From: Pedobacter nutrimenti
GTDB taxonomy: Bacteria > Bacteroidota > Bacteroidia > Sphingobacteriales > Sphingobacteriaceae
Reading direction: 5' to 3'
Assembly: GCF_003208655.1 (NCBI RefSeq)
Contig: NZ_QKLU01000004.1
Span: 434,001 to 498,000, forward strand
DNA: 64,000 nt
Part shown: positions 15,849 through 25,366 of the stretch, piece after piece
How positions within the stretch are numbered: position 1 is the first letter of the stretch
How the letters are laid out: each line of letters begins with the position of its first letter
Translations under genes and position numbers: made by a program
Notes under the pieces: generated by a model
Databases searched by the model: none
Told to the model about the DNA's origin: nothing
The model's input: the letters and a program-made list of their open reading frames with translations, nothing else

Positions 15849-16340
15849 CTACTGTATCCCGACTTTACCAGGAAGGCTAAATTTTAATTGCTGCATCAGC
15901 AGGCTGCTGAGCAGCTCGCCTGATTCCTGTTCTGTACTGATCAGGTCGGCCAGGCTGATCTGGTCCAACAACTGGTCTACAGAAAGTTGGATCAGCTGCC
16001 ACAAGGAACGAATGGAACAATCTATGGAATTGGTACACAATTTTAATGCACCCGGATAGTCTTTGCAAAAGCTTTCATTAAAAAGCGAGCCGCCCAAAAC
16101 CTTAAGGACTTCATTGACATTGACCGCAGCAGCGGGTTTGGCCAATACATAACCGCCTTTATTTCCTGGTGTACTGTTGATATACCCTGCAATGCGCAGC
16201 ATGCGAGTTAACTTTGCCGCATAGGCTGCAGAAAGGCCTTCGGTTTCACTTATTGCTGCAATACTTACCCCGCTCTCTCCCGACCTTGCAATCCGGAGCA
16301 GTATCCTCAATCCATATTCTTCCTGTGCAGTAATTTTCAT
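15849..16340 (-). CDS. Rrf2-family transcriptional regulator, likely iron-sulfur sensing
   Basis: The 163-residue cytoplasmic regulator has the Rrf2 winged helix (residues 1-75: AQEEYGLRILLRIA, LSAAYAAKLTRMLRIAGY, NKGGYVLAKP). Three Cys follow at 92, 102 and 108 (FCKDYPGALKLC, SIDC), the usual place for a [2Fe-2S] cluster, though the first gap is nine residues rather than the five of IscR. A long C-terminal tail of about 45 residues is added. It is the last gene of the suf operon, 63 bases after the SufT-like gene, which implies autoregulation of iron-sulfur assembly. Its likely operator is the palindrome in the sufB promoter at 21975-21990; that link is inferred. Confidence 0.88.
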   Translation of the reverse strand: MKITAQEEYGLRILLRIARSGESGVSIAAISETEGLSAAYAAKLTRMLRIAGYINSTPGNKGGYVLAKPAAAVNVNEVLKVLGGSLFNESFCKDYPGALKLCTNSIDCSIRSLWQLIQLSVDQLLDQISLADLISTEQESGELLSSLLMQQLKFSLPGKVGIQ

Positions 16341-16403
16341 AATTAATTATTTCTTTTCAGCGGTTATGAAACTTCTAAACATCATTTCATCACCTTCATT
16401 TTT

Positions 16404-16718
16404 TTACATCATTCCCAGTTCAAACCTGGCGGTCTCGGACATCATATCTTTATTCCAGGCAGGCTCCCAGGTGACAATTACAGTAACTTCATTTACCCCT
16501 TCAATGGCTTTTACTTTTTCTTCTACTTCAAGCGGAATACTTTGCGCTGCAGGGCATCCCGGAGCGGTCAGGGTCATAACAATCTGTACATTGTTCAGCG
16601 GTGGCAAAATCTCTGTTTCATAGATCAGGCCCAGCTCATAAATACTTACCGGAATTTCCGGATCGTAAATGGTCTGCAGACAATCAATAACCTTTTGTTT
16701 TAATTCTTCTTTGTCCAT
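16404..16718 (-). CDS. sufT: SufT-like DUF59 (MIP18 family) iron-sulfur assembly protein
   Basis: The 104-residue protein is a single DUF59 domain: DPEIPVSIYELGLIYE at about 19-34 and TAPGCPAAQSIP at 51-62 with the conserved Cys55. Members help mature iron-sulfur proteins in the cytoplasm, and genes of this type are a regular part of suf operons. The gene starts 11 bases after sufE and lies before the Rrf2 regulator. Its length is that of the family. The closest relatives outside suf loci are PaaD-like proteins, but the context decides for SufT. Confidence 0.88.
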   Translation of the reverse strand: MDKEELKQKVIDCLQTIYDPEIPVSIYELGLIYETEILPPLNNVQIVMTLTAPGCPAAQSIPLEVEEKVKAIEGVNEVTVIVTWEPAWNKDMMSETARFELGMM

Positions 16719-16729
16719 AGCGGTTTCTT

Positions 16730-17179
16730 TTAATCCTGTTTGCCCTGGGCACTGTTTAAGGCCTGGTAGGCAATGGCATAATTTTTCATTTGTTTGATCA
16801 TGGCCAACAGTCCGTTGGAACGGGTCTGGGCCAAATGGGCAAACATACCGATTTCCCGGATAAAGTCCAGTTTAGCGGCTATAATTTCCTCCGGACGGTG
16901 TCCGGAAAGCACCTGGATGAGCATACTGATCAATCCTTTAACAATCACCGCATCACTGTCGGCTTTAAAAAACAGGCGGCCTTCTGTAGAGCTGGCCACC
17001 AGCCAAACGGTCGACTGGCAACCCTTGATTTTATTTTCTTCGAGTTTATATTCGTCTTCCAACAGGGGTAATTTTTTACCCAAATCAATGATGTACTCGT
17101 ACTTATCCTCCCAGTTGTCAAAAAGGGAAAAATCTTCAATGATTTCCTGCTCCGTTTGCAATATACTTTTCTCACTCAT
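16730..17179 (-). CDS. sufE: SufE family sulfur acceptor
   Basis: The 149-residue protein takes persulfide sulfur from SufS and passes it to the SufBCD scaffold. The conserved loop IKGCQSTVWL holds the acceptor Cys54, and the order of helices (EEIIEDF, WEDKYEYIIDLGKKLP, AHLAQTRSNGLLAMI) fits the family. Its ATG overlaps the stop region of sufS, as expected for partners made in equal amounts. The gene has normal length and no signal peptide. Confidence 0.95.
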   Translation of the reverse strand: MSEKSILQTEQEIIEDFSLFDNWEDKYEYIIDLGKKLPLLEDEYKLEENKIKGCQSTVWLVASSTEGRLFFKADSDAVIVKGLISMLIQVLSGHRPEEIIAAKLDFIREIGMFAHLAQTRSNGLLAMIKQMKNYAIAYQALNSAQGKQD

Positions 17180-18387
17180 CAGGATAACATTTTTATGGTT
17201 TTATGAAGTCCCGCCACCAGCACATCTATTTCTTCCTGCTGGTTGTACAGGGCAAAGGAAGCCCTTACCGTACCGGGAATGCCAAAACGTTTCATTAAAG
17301 GTTGTGTACAATGGTGCCCGGTCCGCACGGCAATTCCAAGGTTATCGAGTAAAATACCGATATCCTGTGGATGTATGCCTTTGATGTTAAAGGAAACCAG
17401 GCTAACTTTTTCTTTGGCCTGCCCCACAATTTCCAGACCGGGAATGGCACTCAGCTCTGCTGTAGCATAGGCCAGCAATGCTTCTTCGTGTTTCCGGATC
17501 TTTTCTTTACCGATTCCGGATATAAAATCCAGTGCCGCTTTTAAGGCTATGGTATCAGCAATATTAGGGGTTCCGGCTTCATATTTATAAGGCAACTCGT
17601 TATAGGTGGTGCGTTCAAAGCTCACTTCTTTAATCATTTCTCCGCCTCCCTGAAATACAGGCATTGCTTCCAGCAATTCTTTTTTGCCATACAATACCCC
17701 CACACCGGTTGGCCCATATACTTTATGGCCCGAAAAAGCAAAAAAGTCGCAGTCCATTTGCTGCACGTCGATGTCCAGGTGCACGGCCGACTGCGCCCCA
17801 TCGATCAGCACTTTTGCCCCAACCTGATGGGCAGCTTCGATCATTTCTTTAACCGGGTTTACCGTTCCCAGCGCATTGGAAACCTGTACCAGGGCAACCA
17901 GTTTGGTTTTTTCGCTCAGCAGGGCTTTATACTCCTGTACCGAAAGTTCCCCTTTGTCACTTACCGGAATGATTTTTAAAACAGCTGATTTTTCGGCACA
18001 AAGAATTTGCCATGGGACAATATTGGAATGGTGTTCCATGCCCGAGATGATAATTTCGTCACCCGCCTGGATGTTTTGCCTGCCCCAGGTATAAGCCACC
18101 AGGTTAATGGCTTCTGTAGTGCCCCTGGTAAAAATAACTTCCTCGACCGATGCAGCGCCTATAAAATCCTGTACTGCGTAACGGGTGGCCTCATAAGCTG
18201 CCGTTGCTTCTTCTGCCAGGGTATGAATGCCCCGGTGGATATTGGCATTGTAATGGCTGTAATAATGGGAAAGGGCTTCTATCACCGCCAGAGGCTTTTG
18301 TGAGGTTGCGGCATTGTCCAGGTACACCAGCGGCTTGTCTTTCACCAGTCTGTCCAGTATCGGAAATTGAAGTCTTACATCTTTCAT
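17179..18387 (-). CDS. sufS: Cysteine desulfurase SufS (class V aminotransferase fold)
   Basis: The PLP enzyme of about 402 residues removes sulfur from cysteine for iron-sulfur cluster building. It has DNAATSQKP at the N-terminus, the PLP Lys in AFSGHKVYGPTG (K222), and the active-site Cys360 in TGHHCTQPLMKRF. The short loop around this Cys marks the SufS (group II) rather than IscS type, so it should need SufE, encoded next. I chose the ATG at 18385-18387 (MKDVRLQFPILD); the frame is open to a TTG at 18420, but that part overlaps sufD and has no family counterpart. Confidence 0.96.
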   Translation of the reverse strand: MKDVRLQFPILDRLVKDKPLVYLDNAATSQKPLAVIEALSHYYSHYNANIHRGIHTLAEEATAAYEATRYAVQDFIGAASVEEVIFTRGTTEAINLVAYTWGRQNIQAGDEIIISGMEHHSNIVPWQILCAEKSAVLKIIPVSDKGELSVQEYKALLSEKTKLVALVQVSNALGTVNPVKEMIEAAHQVGAKVLIDGAQSAVHLDIDVQQMDCDFFAFSGHKVYGPTGVGVLYGKKELLEAMPVFQGGGEMIKEVSFERTTYNELPYKYEAGTPNIADTIALKAALDFISGIGKEKIRKHEEALLAYATAELSAIPGLEIVGQAKEKVSLVSFNIKGIHPQDIGILLDNLGIAVRTGHHCTQPLMKRFGIPGTVRASFALYNQQEEIDVLVAGLHKTIKMLS

Positions 18388-18397
18388 GATCGTTTGT

Positions 18398-19693
18398 TTA
18401 AAGGGACAGGTGTTTGTCAATTAGTTTTTCGGCGTGTTCACGTAAAGCTTTTGGCTTGATCTGCACCAGGATGTCTGCAGCAAAAGCCTGTAGCAACATC
18501 ACTTCTGCCTTTTCTTTGGAAATTCCCCTGGCCCTTAAATAAAACAGGGCTTCCTCGTCCAATTGTCCGACCGTACAGCCATGTGAACATTTCACATCGT
18601 CTGCAAAAATTTCCAGCTGTGGTTTGGCATTTATGGTGGCCAGGTCCGAGCGTAAAATATTTTTATTGGCCTGATAGGCATTGGTTTTTTGTGCATCGGG
18701 CTGGACCATAATCCTTCCGTTAAAGACAGCTGTGGCCGAATCGTCGGCAATTCCTTTATACAACTGGTTGCTAAAACAATTTGGTTTCCTGTTGTCAATC
18801 AGGGTATGGTTGTCCACATGGGTTTTGCCTTTTAAAAGATAAAGACCGTACATGTGGCTTTCATTGCCTTCTGCATCCAACACCAGGTTCATGTTGTTGC
18901 GCACCATGCCGCCATTAAGGGCAATACTCACCGTATGCACATAGCTCCTTCCAATTTGGCGGATATGACTCGTGCTCACCTGACTGGCATTGCTGTTGTC
19001 ATTTTGCAGTTTATAATATTCCACATAGGCATTTTCTTCCACCACAACTTCCATCACCTGATTGTTCAGGCTATCGGCATTACCGATGGTGGTGTAACTT
19101 TCTGTGAGTTGAAGCTGAGCTCCTTTATCGGCATAAATCAGGCTTCTGGGCTGTGCCAGTACCGGTCCTGCTGCTGCCTCTAAAATGTGGTATACATAAA
19201 CCTGAACAGGTTCCTGTTTTTTGAGCACATGGATAAACAGGCCTCCGTAAATCAGCGCGGTATTCAGGGCCTGTAAGCCATCTTTGATGTAAGCTGCGCT
19301 TTGGTTCAAATGGGTTTCCACCAGGGTTTTATATTCACCTTCCGCAGCCTGCTGCAGGGGCATAACGATCAGTTCATTTGCACCCGACCGGATACAGGAG
19401 TATTCCGCCTTGAAAATCCCGTTTACAAAAACCAGTTCATTGGCCTGCTCATGGCCCGGTAAGCGGATGGCATCCAGCTCTGAAGGCTCAATACCGGCCT
19501 CGCCGTCCAAATTGTATTCCTGCTGAAAAAGGGTGCTGATGTTGGTGTATTTCCATTCTTCATCTCTGAAAGAAGGCAGTCCTCTTCCATTGAAATCCTC
19601 AAAGCCTTCCTTTCTGAGTCCGGCAATTGTCCCCTGGGGGCCTGTTTGCTGAAGCTGCTCAAACTGATCTTTAAAATACGCTGTGCTTTCCAT
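18398..19693 (-). CDS. sufD: SufD, Fe-S scaffold complex subunit
   Basis: The 431-residue protein is a paralogue of SufB in the SufBC2D scaffold. It contains the right-handed beta-helix core with the family end motif: DVKCSHGCTVGQLDEEALFYLRARGI, followed by the C-terminal helices. The N-terminal part (LPSFRDEEWKYTNIS) is characteristic of SufD. It follows sufC by 10 bases. Length and order are standard. Confidence 0.95.
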   Translation of the reverse strand: MESTAYFKDQFEQLQQTGPQGTIAGLRKEGFEDFNGRGLPSFRDEEWKYTNISTLFQQEYNLDGEAGIEPSELDAIRLPGHEQANELVFVNGIFKAEYSCIRSGANELIVMPLQQAAEGEYKTLVETHLNQSAAYIKDGLQALNTALIYGGLFIHVLKKQEPVQVYVYHILEAAAGPVLAQPRSLIYADKGAQLQLTESYTTIGNADSLNNQVMEVVVEENAYVEYYKLQNDNSNASQVSTSHIRQIGRSYVHTVSIALNGGMVRNNMNLVLDAEGNESHMYGLYLLKGKTHVDNHTLIDNRKPNCFSNQLYKGIADDSATAVFNGRIMVQPDAQKTNAYQANKNILRSDLATINAKPQLEIFADDVKCSHGCTVGQLDEEALFYLRARGISKEKAEVMLLQAFAADILVQIKPKALREHAEKLIDKHLSL

Positions 19694-19703
19694 GCTTTAT
19701 CTT

Positions 19704-20468
19704 TTAAAGACCCAAACTCAGGTCGACCTCATCTGTAATAAAATCATATCCTTTTTCTTCCAGCTCCAGGGCCAGTTCTTTTTGTCCTGAACGGACAATA
19801 CGGCCTTTATACAGCACATGAACATAGTCTGGTTGGATGTAGTCGAGCAAACGCTGGTAGTGGGTAATGAGCAGAATGGACCGTTCGGGGCTCCGCAGCT
19901 TATTGATGCCATTGGCTACTATGCGCAGGGCATCGATATCCAAACCCGAGTCGGTTTCGTCCATAATGGCCAGTTTAGGTTCCAGCATGGCCATTTGAAA
20001 AACTTCATTTCTTTTCTTTTCCCCTCCGGAAAAGCCCTCGTTAATCGAACGGCTCAACAAGCTCTGGTCAATTTCCACCAGGGCCATTTTTTCTTTCATT
20101 TTTTTCAGAAAAGAAACGGCATCCAATGGTTCCTGTCCAAGGTATTTGCGTTTTTCATTGACTGCTGCCTTGATAAAATTGGTGGTGCTTACCCCTGGAA
20201 TTTCCACCGGGTATTGAAAAGCCAGGAACAGGCCTTCCCTGGCCCGGTCTTCGGTAGAGAGTTCCAGCAGGTCTTTTCCGGCAAATTCCACTTCTCCTTC
20301 AGTGACCTCAAACTCTTCCCTTCCGGCCAGTACAGAAGCCAGGGTGCTTTTCCCCGAACCGTTTGGGCCCATAATGGCATGTACTTCCCCGGCTTTGATG
20401 TCGAGGTTAATTCCTTTTAAAATTTCTTTTCCAGCGATATTGGCGTGGATATTTTTGATCGATAGCAT
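19704..20468 (-). CDS. sufC: SufC, ABC-type ATPase of the Fe-S scaffold
   Basis: The 254-residue cytoplasmic ATPase has Walker [10 protein letters not shown] (34-42), the signature FSGGEKKR (146-153), and Walker [12 protein letters not shown] (167-177). The sequence [11 protein letters not shown] after Walker B is specific for SufC. It drives cluster assembly on SufB/SufD and is not a transporter. It lies 12 bases after sufB in the operon. Confidence 0.97.
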   Translation of the reverse strand: MLSIKNIHANIAGKEILKGINLDIKAGEVHAIMGPNGSGKSTLASVLAGREEFEVTEGEVEFAGKDLLELSTEDRAREGLFLAFQYPVEIPGVSTTNFIKAAVNEKRKYLGQEPLDAVSFLKKMKEKMALVEIDQSLLSRSINEGFSGGEKKRNEVFQMAMLEPKLAIMDETDSGLDIDALRIVANGINKLRSPERSILLITHYQRLLDYIQPDYVHVLYKGRIVRSGQKELALELEEKGYDFITDEVDLSLGL

Positions 20469-20480
20469 ATAATATAATAA

Positions 20481-21926
20481 TTAGCCTACACTGCCTTCCA
20501 TACTGATGGCAAGTAGTTTTTGTGCTTCTACGGCGAATTCCATAGGAAGCTGGTTCATCACTTCTTTTGCAAAACCGTTTACAATCAACGCAACAGCGGT
20601 TTCTGCATCTATACCTCTTTGTTTACAATAAAAAAGCTGGTCTTCCCCGATTTTTGAGGTGGTCGCTTCATGTTCCACAATAGCGGTTTTGTTTTTAACT
20701 TCTATATAAGGGAAAGTATGTGCCCCGCATTTATCGCCCAGCAACAAGGAATCGCATTGCGAATAATTGCGGGCGTTGGCAGCCTGTTTTGAAGCCCTCA
20801 CCAGCCCCCTGTAACTGTTGTTGCTGTGCCCGGCAGAAATTCCTTTGGAAACAATCCTGCTCCTGGTGTTTTTTCCAAGGTGGATCATTTTGGTACCGGT
20901 ATCTGCCTGCTGGTGGTTATTGGTAAAAGCCACAGAATAAAACTCTCCGATAGAGTGGTCCCCTTTTAAAATCACGCTCGGATATTTCCAGGTAATTGCA
21001 GAACCGGTTTCCACCTGGGTCCAGGAAATTTTGGAATGATCGCCTTTACAAATACCTCTTTTGGTGACAAAATTATAAATGCCGCCTAAACCATTTTTAT
21101 CTCCGGGATACCAGTTCTGTACGGTTGAGTATTTAATTTCTGCTTTTTCCAGGGCAACCAGTTCCACCACTGCCGCATGCAGCTGGTGCTCATCGCGCAT
21201 CGGTGCCGTGCAGCCTTCCAGGTAACTCACATAGGCATTGTCTTCGGCAATGATTAAGGTACGTTCAAACTGCCCTGCATTTTCGGCATTGATGCGGAAA
21301 TAGGTAGACAATTCCATTGGGCAACGCACCCCTTTGGGGATAAAACAAAAGGAGCCATCGGTAAATACGGCAGAGTTTAAAGCCGCGAAATAATTATCGG
21401 TCATCGGAACAACCGAACCCATATATTTTTTAACCAGGTCCGGGTGTTGCTGTATGGCCTCACTGATGGAGCAAAAAATTACGCCGATTTCAGAAAGCTG
21501 CTCCTTAAAGGAGGTCCCGATGGAAACACTGTCCATCACCACATCCACGGCCACACCGGTCAAGCGCTTTTGTTCATTAAGGGAAATGCCCAGTTTTTCG
21601 AAAGTTTTAAGCAATTCGGGATCTGCCTCTTCCAGGCTGTTTAACTGTTTTTTAGGCTTAGGGGCAGCATAATAAATGATGTCCTGGTAATCAATGGGCG
21701 GATACTTCACATTGGGCCATGTGGGTTCTTCCATTTTTAACCAGCCTGCATAGGCTTTCAGCCGCCAGTCCAGCATCCATCCGGGTTCATTCTTTTTTTC
21801 AGAAATCAGGCGTATGGTATCTTCGTTCAGTCCTTTTGCAATCAGGTCTGTATGTATATCCGTCACAAAACCGTATTTATACTCATTTAATACGGCCTGT
21901 TCCAGTGCTTCTGGTTTTTCCTTCAT
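20481..21926 (-). CDS. sufB: SufB, Fe-S scaffold protein; first gene of the suf operon
   Basis: The 481-residue scaffold protein has the conserved [20 protein letters not shown] block and the core [21 protein letters not shown]. The Cys used for cluster assembly is in [20 protein letters not shown] (C391 and C400), and the Glu of VEHEAT at about 420 is also kept. It is the promoter-proximal gene of sufBCDSE-sufT-rrf2, all on the minus strand with gaps of 0-63 bases. A very good promoter with an embedded palindrome lies upstream (21967-21996). Confidence 0.97.
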   Translation of the reverse strand: MKEKPEALEQAVLNEYKYGFVTDIHTDLIAKGLNEDTIRLISEKKNEPGWMLDWRLKAYAGWLKMEEPTWPNVKYPPIDYQDIIYYAAPKPKKQLNSLEEADPELLKTFEKLGISLNEQKRLTGVAVDVVMDSVSIGTSFKEQLSEIGVIFCSISEAIQQHPDLVKKYMGSVVPMTDNYFAALNSAVFTDGSFCFIPKGVRCPMELSTYFRINAENAGQFERTLIIAEDNAYVSYLEGCTAPMRDEHQLHAAVVELVALEKAEIKYSTVQNWYPGDKNGLGGIYNFVTKRGICKGDHSKISWTQVETGSAITWKYPSVILKGDHSIGEFYSVAFTNNHQQADTGTKMIHLGKNTRSRIVSKGISAGHSNNSYRGLVRASKQAANARNYSQCDSLLLGDKCGAHTFPYIEVKNKTAIVEHEATTSKIGEDQLFYCKQRGIDAETAVALIVNGFAKEVMNQLPMEFAVEAQKLLAISMEGSVG

Positions 21927-21966
21927 CTGTTTACACGGATTAATCTTGGGTTATTGTAATATAACA

Positions 21967-21996
21967 CAAAATTAAAACAGATATCTGTTTATACAA
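21967..21996 (-). promoter_or_regulatory. suf promoter with a perfect 16-bp palindrome between -33 and -7
   Basis: On the minus strand, TTG at 21996-21994 is followed after exactly 19 bases by TAATTTTG at 21974-21967, the ideal Bacteroidota promoter layout. The spacer positions 21990-21975 read AAACAGATATCTGTTT, a perfect palindrome. A protein bound there would block RNA polymerase, so this is a likely repressor operator, perhaps for the Rrf2 regulator at the end of the operon. Confidence 0.8.
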
Positions 21997-22038
21997 AAAA
22001 GTACAAACAACTTTACAATGCAATAACATTGTCTGTTT

Positions 22039-23274
22039 TTACCTTCCCGTATTGTTTGGGCGGGCATACACCATTTGCATCACATGGATGTTGCGCATGG
22101 CAAAAGCAGCCTCACAATAATTCAGGTAATACCGCCATTTCCGGATAAAACGTTCATCAAAACCCAGGGCTTTTACTTTCTCTATGTTCTGGTTAAACTG
22201 ATCAAACCATATGGCCAGGGTCCTGGCATAATCGCTGCCCAGGTCTTTGAGGTCTACCAGGGTAAAATTGCTGCTCCGGTTCACCGACTGGTTCAGTTTA
22301 GCAACCGAAGGCAATAAGGAACCCGGAAAAATATGTTTCTGGATCCAGTCTACTCCTTTGCGCAGGCTGTTGTAACGCGAATCAGGACTGGTAATCACCT
22401 GAAAGGCCAGTATGCCATCGGCCTTAAGCACCTGGTTACATTTTGCAAAATACAGTTCGTAATAATTATGGCCAACCGCTTCCAGCATTTCAACAGAAAC
22501 AATTTTATCATATTGTCCGGTAATGTCGCGGTAATCCTGGATCAACACTTCAACCAAATGGGACAAGCCTGCTGCCTCTACCCGTTCCCGCGCCAGTTTT
22601 TGCTGTTCCCTGGAAATGGTTATTGAAGTGACCTTACAGCCATATTTTTGGGCCATAAAAATTGCATTTGCCCCCCAGCCGCTGCCAATTTCCAGTACGT
22701 GGTCTGTTGATTTTAAACAAAGCTGCTCTGCCAGCCTGCTGTATTTGGCCAGTTGTGCTTCTGAGAGGCTATAATCTTTTTGTTTAAAATAGGCACCGGA
22801 ATAGGTCATCCCCTGGTCCAGAAAACAGGCAAAAAAATCGTTGTTCAGGTCGTAATGCTCTGCTATATTTTTTTGGGATCCGGAAATGCTGTTCGACCGG
22901 CTGTTGTGGTACATCCGGTTCAGCCATTTGAGCATATTCAGGGCCAGTAGTTTCGAGCGACTCCCGGATACAGATGGGGCCTGCTCTATATTGAGCAATA
23001 CCCATTTAATGACATTTACAATATTGCTGGTTTCCCAAAGCTGCTCTACAAAAGCTTCTCCAAAGCCAATATCACCGTACAAAACCAGTATTTTGAAAAA
23101 ACGGGCATCTTTAATTTCTATATCTGCATGAATGCCCCCGCCCTCTCCCAGGGCCAAAAACCTTCCGTCCGGTAAAGTCAGGGACAAACGCCCCTTGTCC
23201 ATTTTGCTGAGCGCTTTTAATACAGTACGTTCATAAAATGAGGGCTTGCTTCTTACAACAGAGAGAGTGGTCAT
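22039..23274 (-). CDS. Cyclopropane-fatty-acyl-phospholipid synthase-like methyltransferase
   Basis: This 411-residue enzyme is a CFA-synthase family member acting on double bonds of membrane phospholipid chains with S-adenosylmethionine. It has an N-terminal lipid-binding domain (about 20-135), the substrate segment IAEHYDLNNDFFACFLDQGMTYS and SAM motif I VLEIGSGWGA at about 197-206. It is the last gene of a six-gene lipid operon and its ATG overlaps the DUF1365 stop by 4 bases. The family also includes mycolic-acid-type and furan-fatty-acid methyltransferases, so the product may not be a cyclopropane ring. Confidence 0.88.
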   Translation of the reverse strand: MTTLSVVRSKPSFYERTVLKALSKMDKGRLSLTLPDGRFLALGEGGGIHADIEIKDARFFKILVLYGDIGFGEAFVEQLWETSNIVNVIKWVLLNIEQAPSVSGSRSKLLALNMLKWLNRMYHNSRSNSISGSQKNIAEHYDLNNDFFACFLDQGMTYSGAYFKQKDYSLSEAQLAKYSRLAEQLCLKSTDHVLEIGSGWGANAIFMAQKYGCKVTSITISREQQKLARERVEAAGLSHLVEVLIQDYRDITGQYDKIVSVEMLEAVGHNYYELYFAKCNQVLKADGILAFQVITSPDSRYNSLRKGVDWIQKHIFPGSLLPSVAKLNQSVNRSSNFTLVDLKDLGSDYARTLAIWFDQFNQNIEKVKALGFDERFIRKWRYYLNYCEAAFAMRNIHVMQMVYARPNNTGR

Positions 23275-24077
23275 GGTCTACTTTTAGCTTTATATGGTCT
23301 ATAAACGTTTTTTTGAAGGTCGCGGTTTACGTCCTTGGCATGAAAACGGATCTTTTTTCTCCAAAGCAGAAAAGCCTGCCAGTGAATAAGCCACATGACC
23401 CTTAAAGGGATAAGCGGAATTAAAAAGAAATAACGCATTAAAGCTGAAGCTTTTAATTCTTTCCGTTTGCCTTTTAAAGTACTCAGAAAAAACCTTTTGC
23501 CCTGACCATCGTAATCGTCTATTTTAAGGTCTAGTTTTTCTGAAGGAATGGCCAGGTTAAAATCAAAATAAGTATCCAGTTCTGTAAAAGGGGATACATA
23601 AAAAAATTTCTGCGCCCTTTGCCTAAAGCGGTCTTCTTCAAGTTCCTCTTTACCAATAAAAAACAGTTTCATTTCCCTGAAGGTATTGCTGATTTCTGCA
23701 ACGGTACAAAGCGGAAAACCCAGCTCATCGAAACAGAAATAAAAAGACACCGGGTTAAAATTATAGCCCAGTACCGAAAGATTGGTGAGCAGCATCACCT
23801 TACCCTTATCCAAAATAATACCTTTACTAAACAGGTAAGCGCTCAGGTGCTCTCTGGTGCCCTTACCCTGTAAACGTTCACCTCCGAGCTGCAAATGGTC
23901 TTTATCCCGAAAACTAAACAGGTTAAACCTGTTGTACCCCAGGCACCAGAATTTCTTCGACAGCCCTTCAATTTCATCCAGGTCCAGGTATAAAAGATAT
24001 ACCCTGTACCAAAAGCTGTGCTTTTTAGGGGCAAGCCTGCTGTGCATTACTTTTGCAGTATATAGAGCGGAATTCAT
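23271..24077 (-). CDS. DUF1365 family protein
   Basis: The 268-residue protein belongs to DUF1365: the N-terminal SALYTAKVMHSRLAPKKHSFWYRVYLLYLDLDE, the middle NLSVLGYNFNPVSFYFCFDE, and KFFYVSPFTELDTYFDF are the family blocks. A hydrophobic region near the C-terminus (RYFFLIPLIPLRVMWLIHW) suggests membrane association. Biochemical role is not established. It is nearly always found beside an FAD oxidoreductase and a CFA-type methyltransferase, as here, which points to modified membrane fatty acids. Confidence 0.88.
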   Translation of the reverse strand: MNSALYTAKVMHSRLAPKKHSFWYRVYLLYLDLDEIEGLSKKFWCLGYNRFNLFSFRDKDHLQLGGERLQGKGTREHLSAYLFSKGIILDKGKVMLLTNLSVLGYNFNPVSFYFCFDELGFPLCTVAEISNTFREMKLFFIGKEELEEDRFRQRAQKFFYVSPFTELDTYFDFNLAIPSEKLDLKIDDYDGQGKRFFLSTLKGKRKELKASALMRYFFLIPLIPLRVMWLIHWQAFLLWRKKIRFHAKDVNRDLQKNVYRPYKAKSRP

Positions 24078-24121
24078 GGGGAGTTGAATTTACAATTATT
24101 TTTATAAATAAAAATACTGGT

Positions 24122-25366
24122 TTACAACCGCTTACACAGTTCTACCGCACTGGCATAGGCATCTTCGTGAAAGCCATATTTAAAATAACTTCCGCAATAA
24201 TACACCGGCCCTTTCTGGTTCAACAGCTGCAGCTCGGACTGGGCCTGCATGGCCGGAACATCAAACAAAGGATGCTCGTAATCGATTTCTTTCAGGATAC
24301 TTTTTTCATGGAGGCTGGCACCTGGATTAATGGATACAAAATAATCTTTGCGGTCAGATACCTGCTGCAGTTTGTTCATCCAGTAAATGGTGCTTGGCTG
24401 TAATTGTCCGTCCTGCTGCTCTACCCGGTAATTCCAGCTGCTCCATGCCAGTTTTTTTTGGGGCATTAAAGTCCGGTCTGTATGCAGCACCGCTTTGTTG
24501 TGCTGGTATTTAAATTTCGAGAGCAGCCTTTGTTCATCGGGTGTTTTGGAGCGGACCATTTTATAAGCCTGATCGGCATGACTGGCAATAATCACTTTAT
24601 CAAAATACGAGGTGCTCCCGTCGACAGTGAGCACTTTTACCCTGCCATCTTCTTCTCTTGAAACCACCCCCACTTTTTTACGAAGCTGGATCCTGTCCCT
24701 GAAAGGTGCGATTAAAAGCTCCCGGTAAGACTGGCTGCCCTGATCAAGGGTATACCACTGGTGCTGGGTATTCAGTCCAAGGAAACCATGGTTTTTAAAA
24801 AACCGGATCAGCGACACGGCCGGAAAATCGAGGATCTGCTCCATAGGTGCAGACCATACCGCCGCACTCATGGGAATTAAATATTTCCAAAGCATGTCTT
24901 CACCAAAACCCGCTTCCCGAATGTAGCGCCCAATGCTATAGGCTGCAAATTCAGGCCGGTCCAGAATCTGTACGCTTTCTTTGTTAAAGCGACTGATTTG
25001 CAGAAGCATTTTAAGAAAAGAAGGGTTAAAAAGATTTTTCCGCTGCGCAAAAAGATGGTTAATGCCCGAGCCGCTGTATTCCAGTTTTTCAGGAAGGTAC
25101 TGCACACTGAAAGACATATCGGTTTTTTTGACCGGTGCCTTAATTTCTTCAAACAACCTGCAAAGATTCGGATAGGTCTGGTAATTGAACACCATAAAGC
25201 CCGTATCAATCGGAATAAGCCGCTCCTGCTCTTCTACAACAACCGTATTGGTATGCCCGCCGATATAATCGAGTTCTTCATAAAACGTAAGGTCATATTT
25301 GGACTGCAACAGGTGGCCACAACCCATTCCGGCTATTCCTGTACCAATGATTGCCAGTTTTTCCAT
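24122..25366 (-). CDS. FAD-dependent oxidoreductase of the CFA/DUF1365 cluster
   Basis: This 414-residue flavoprotein has an N-terminal dinucleotide site (LAIIGTGIAGMGCGHLL) and the flavin amine oxidase/desaturase fold with IPIDTGFMVFNYQTYPNL near residue 50. The C-terminus has YYCGSYFKYGFHEDAYASA, which places the FAD. Its start shares one base with the stop of the CFA-like gene (TAATG). Members of this group are linked by context to fatty acid modification in the membrane, for instance desaturation of methylated acyl chains; the substrate here is unknown. Confidence 0.85.
   Translation of the reverse strand: MEKLAIIGTGIAGMGCGHLLQSKYDLTFYEELDYIGGHTNTVVVEEQERLIPIDTGFMVFNYQTYPNLCRLFEEIKAPVKKTDMSFSVQYLPEKLEYSGSGINHLFAQRKNLFNPSFLKMLLQISRFNKESVQILDRPEFAAYSIGRYIREAGFGEDMLWKYLIPMSAAVWSAPMEQILDFPAVSLIRFFKNHGFLGLNTQHQWYTLDQGSQSYRELLIAPFRDRIQLRKKVGVVSREEDGRVKVLTVDGSTSYFDKVIIASHADQAYKMVRSKTPDEQRLLSKFKYQHNKAVLHTDRTLMPQKKLAWSSWNYRVEQQDGQLQPSTIYWMNKLQQVSDRKDYFVSINPGASLHEKSILKEIDYEHPLFDVPAMQAQSELQLLNQKGPVYYCGSYFKYGFHEDAYASAVELCKRL

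Noticed and set aside
22012..22033. Terminator after the CFA-like gene (ACAATG/CATTGT)
   Set aside because: The stem is only 6 bp and AT-rich and no T-run follows directly, so I cannot support it.
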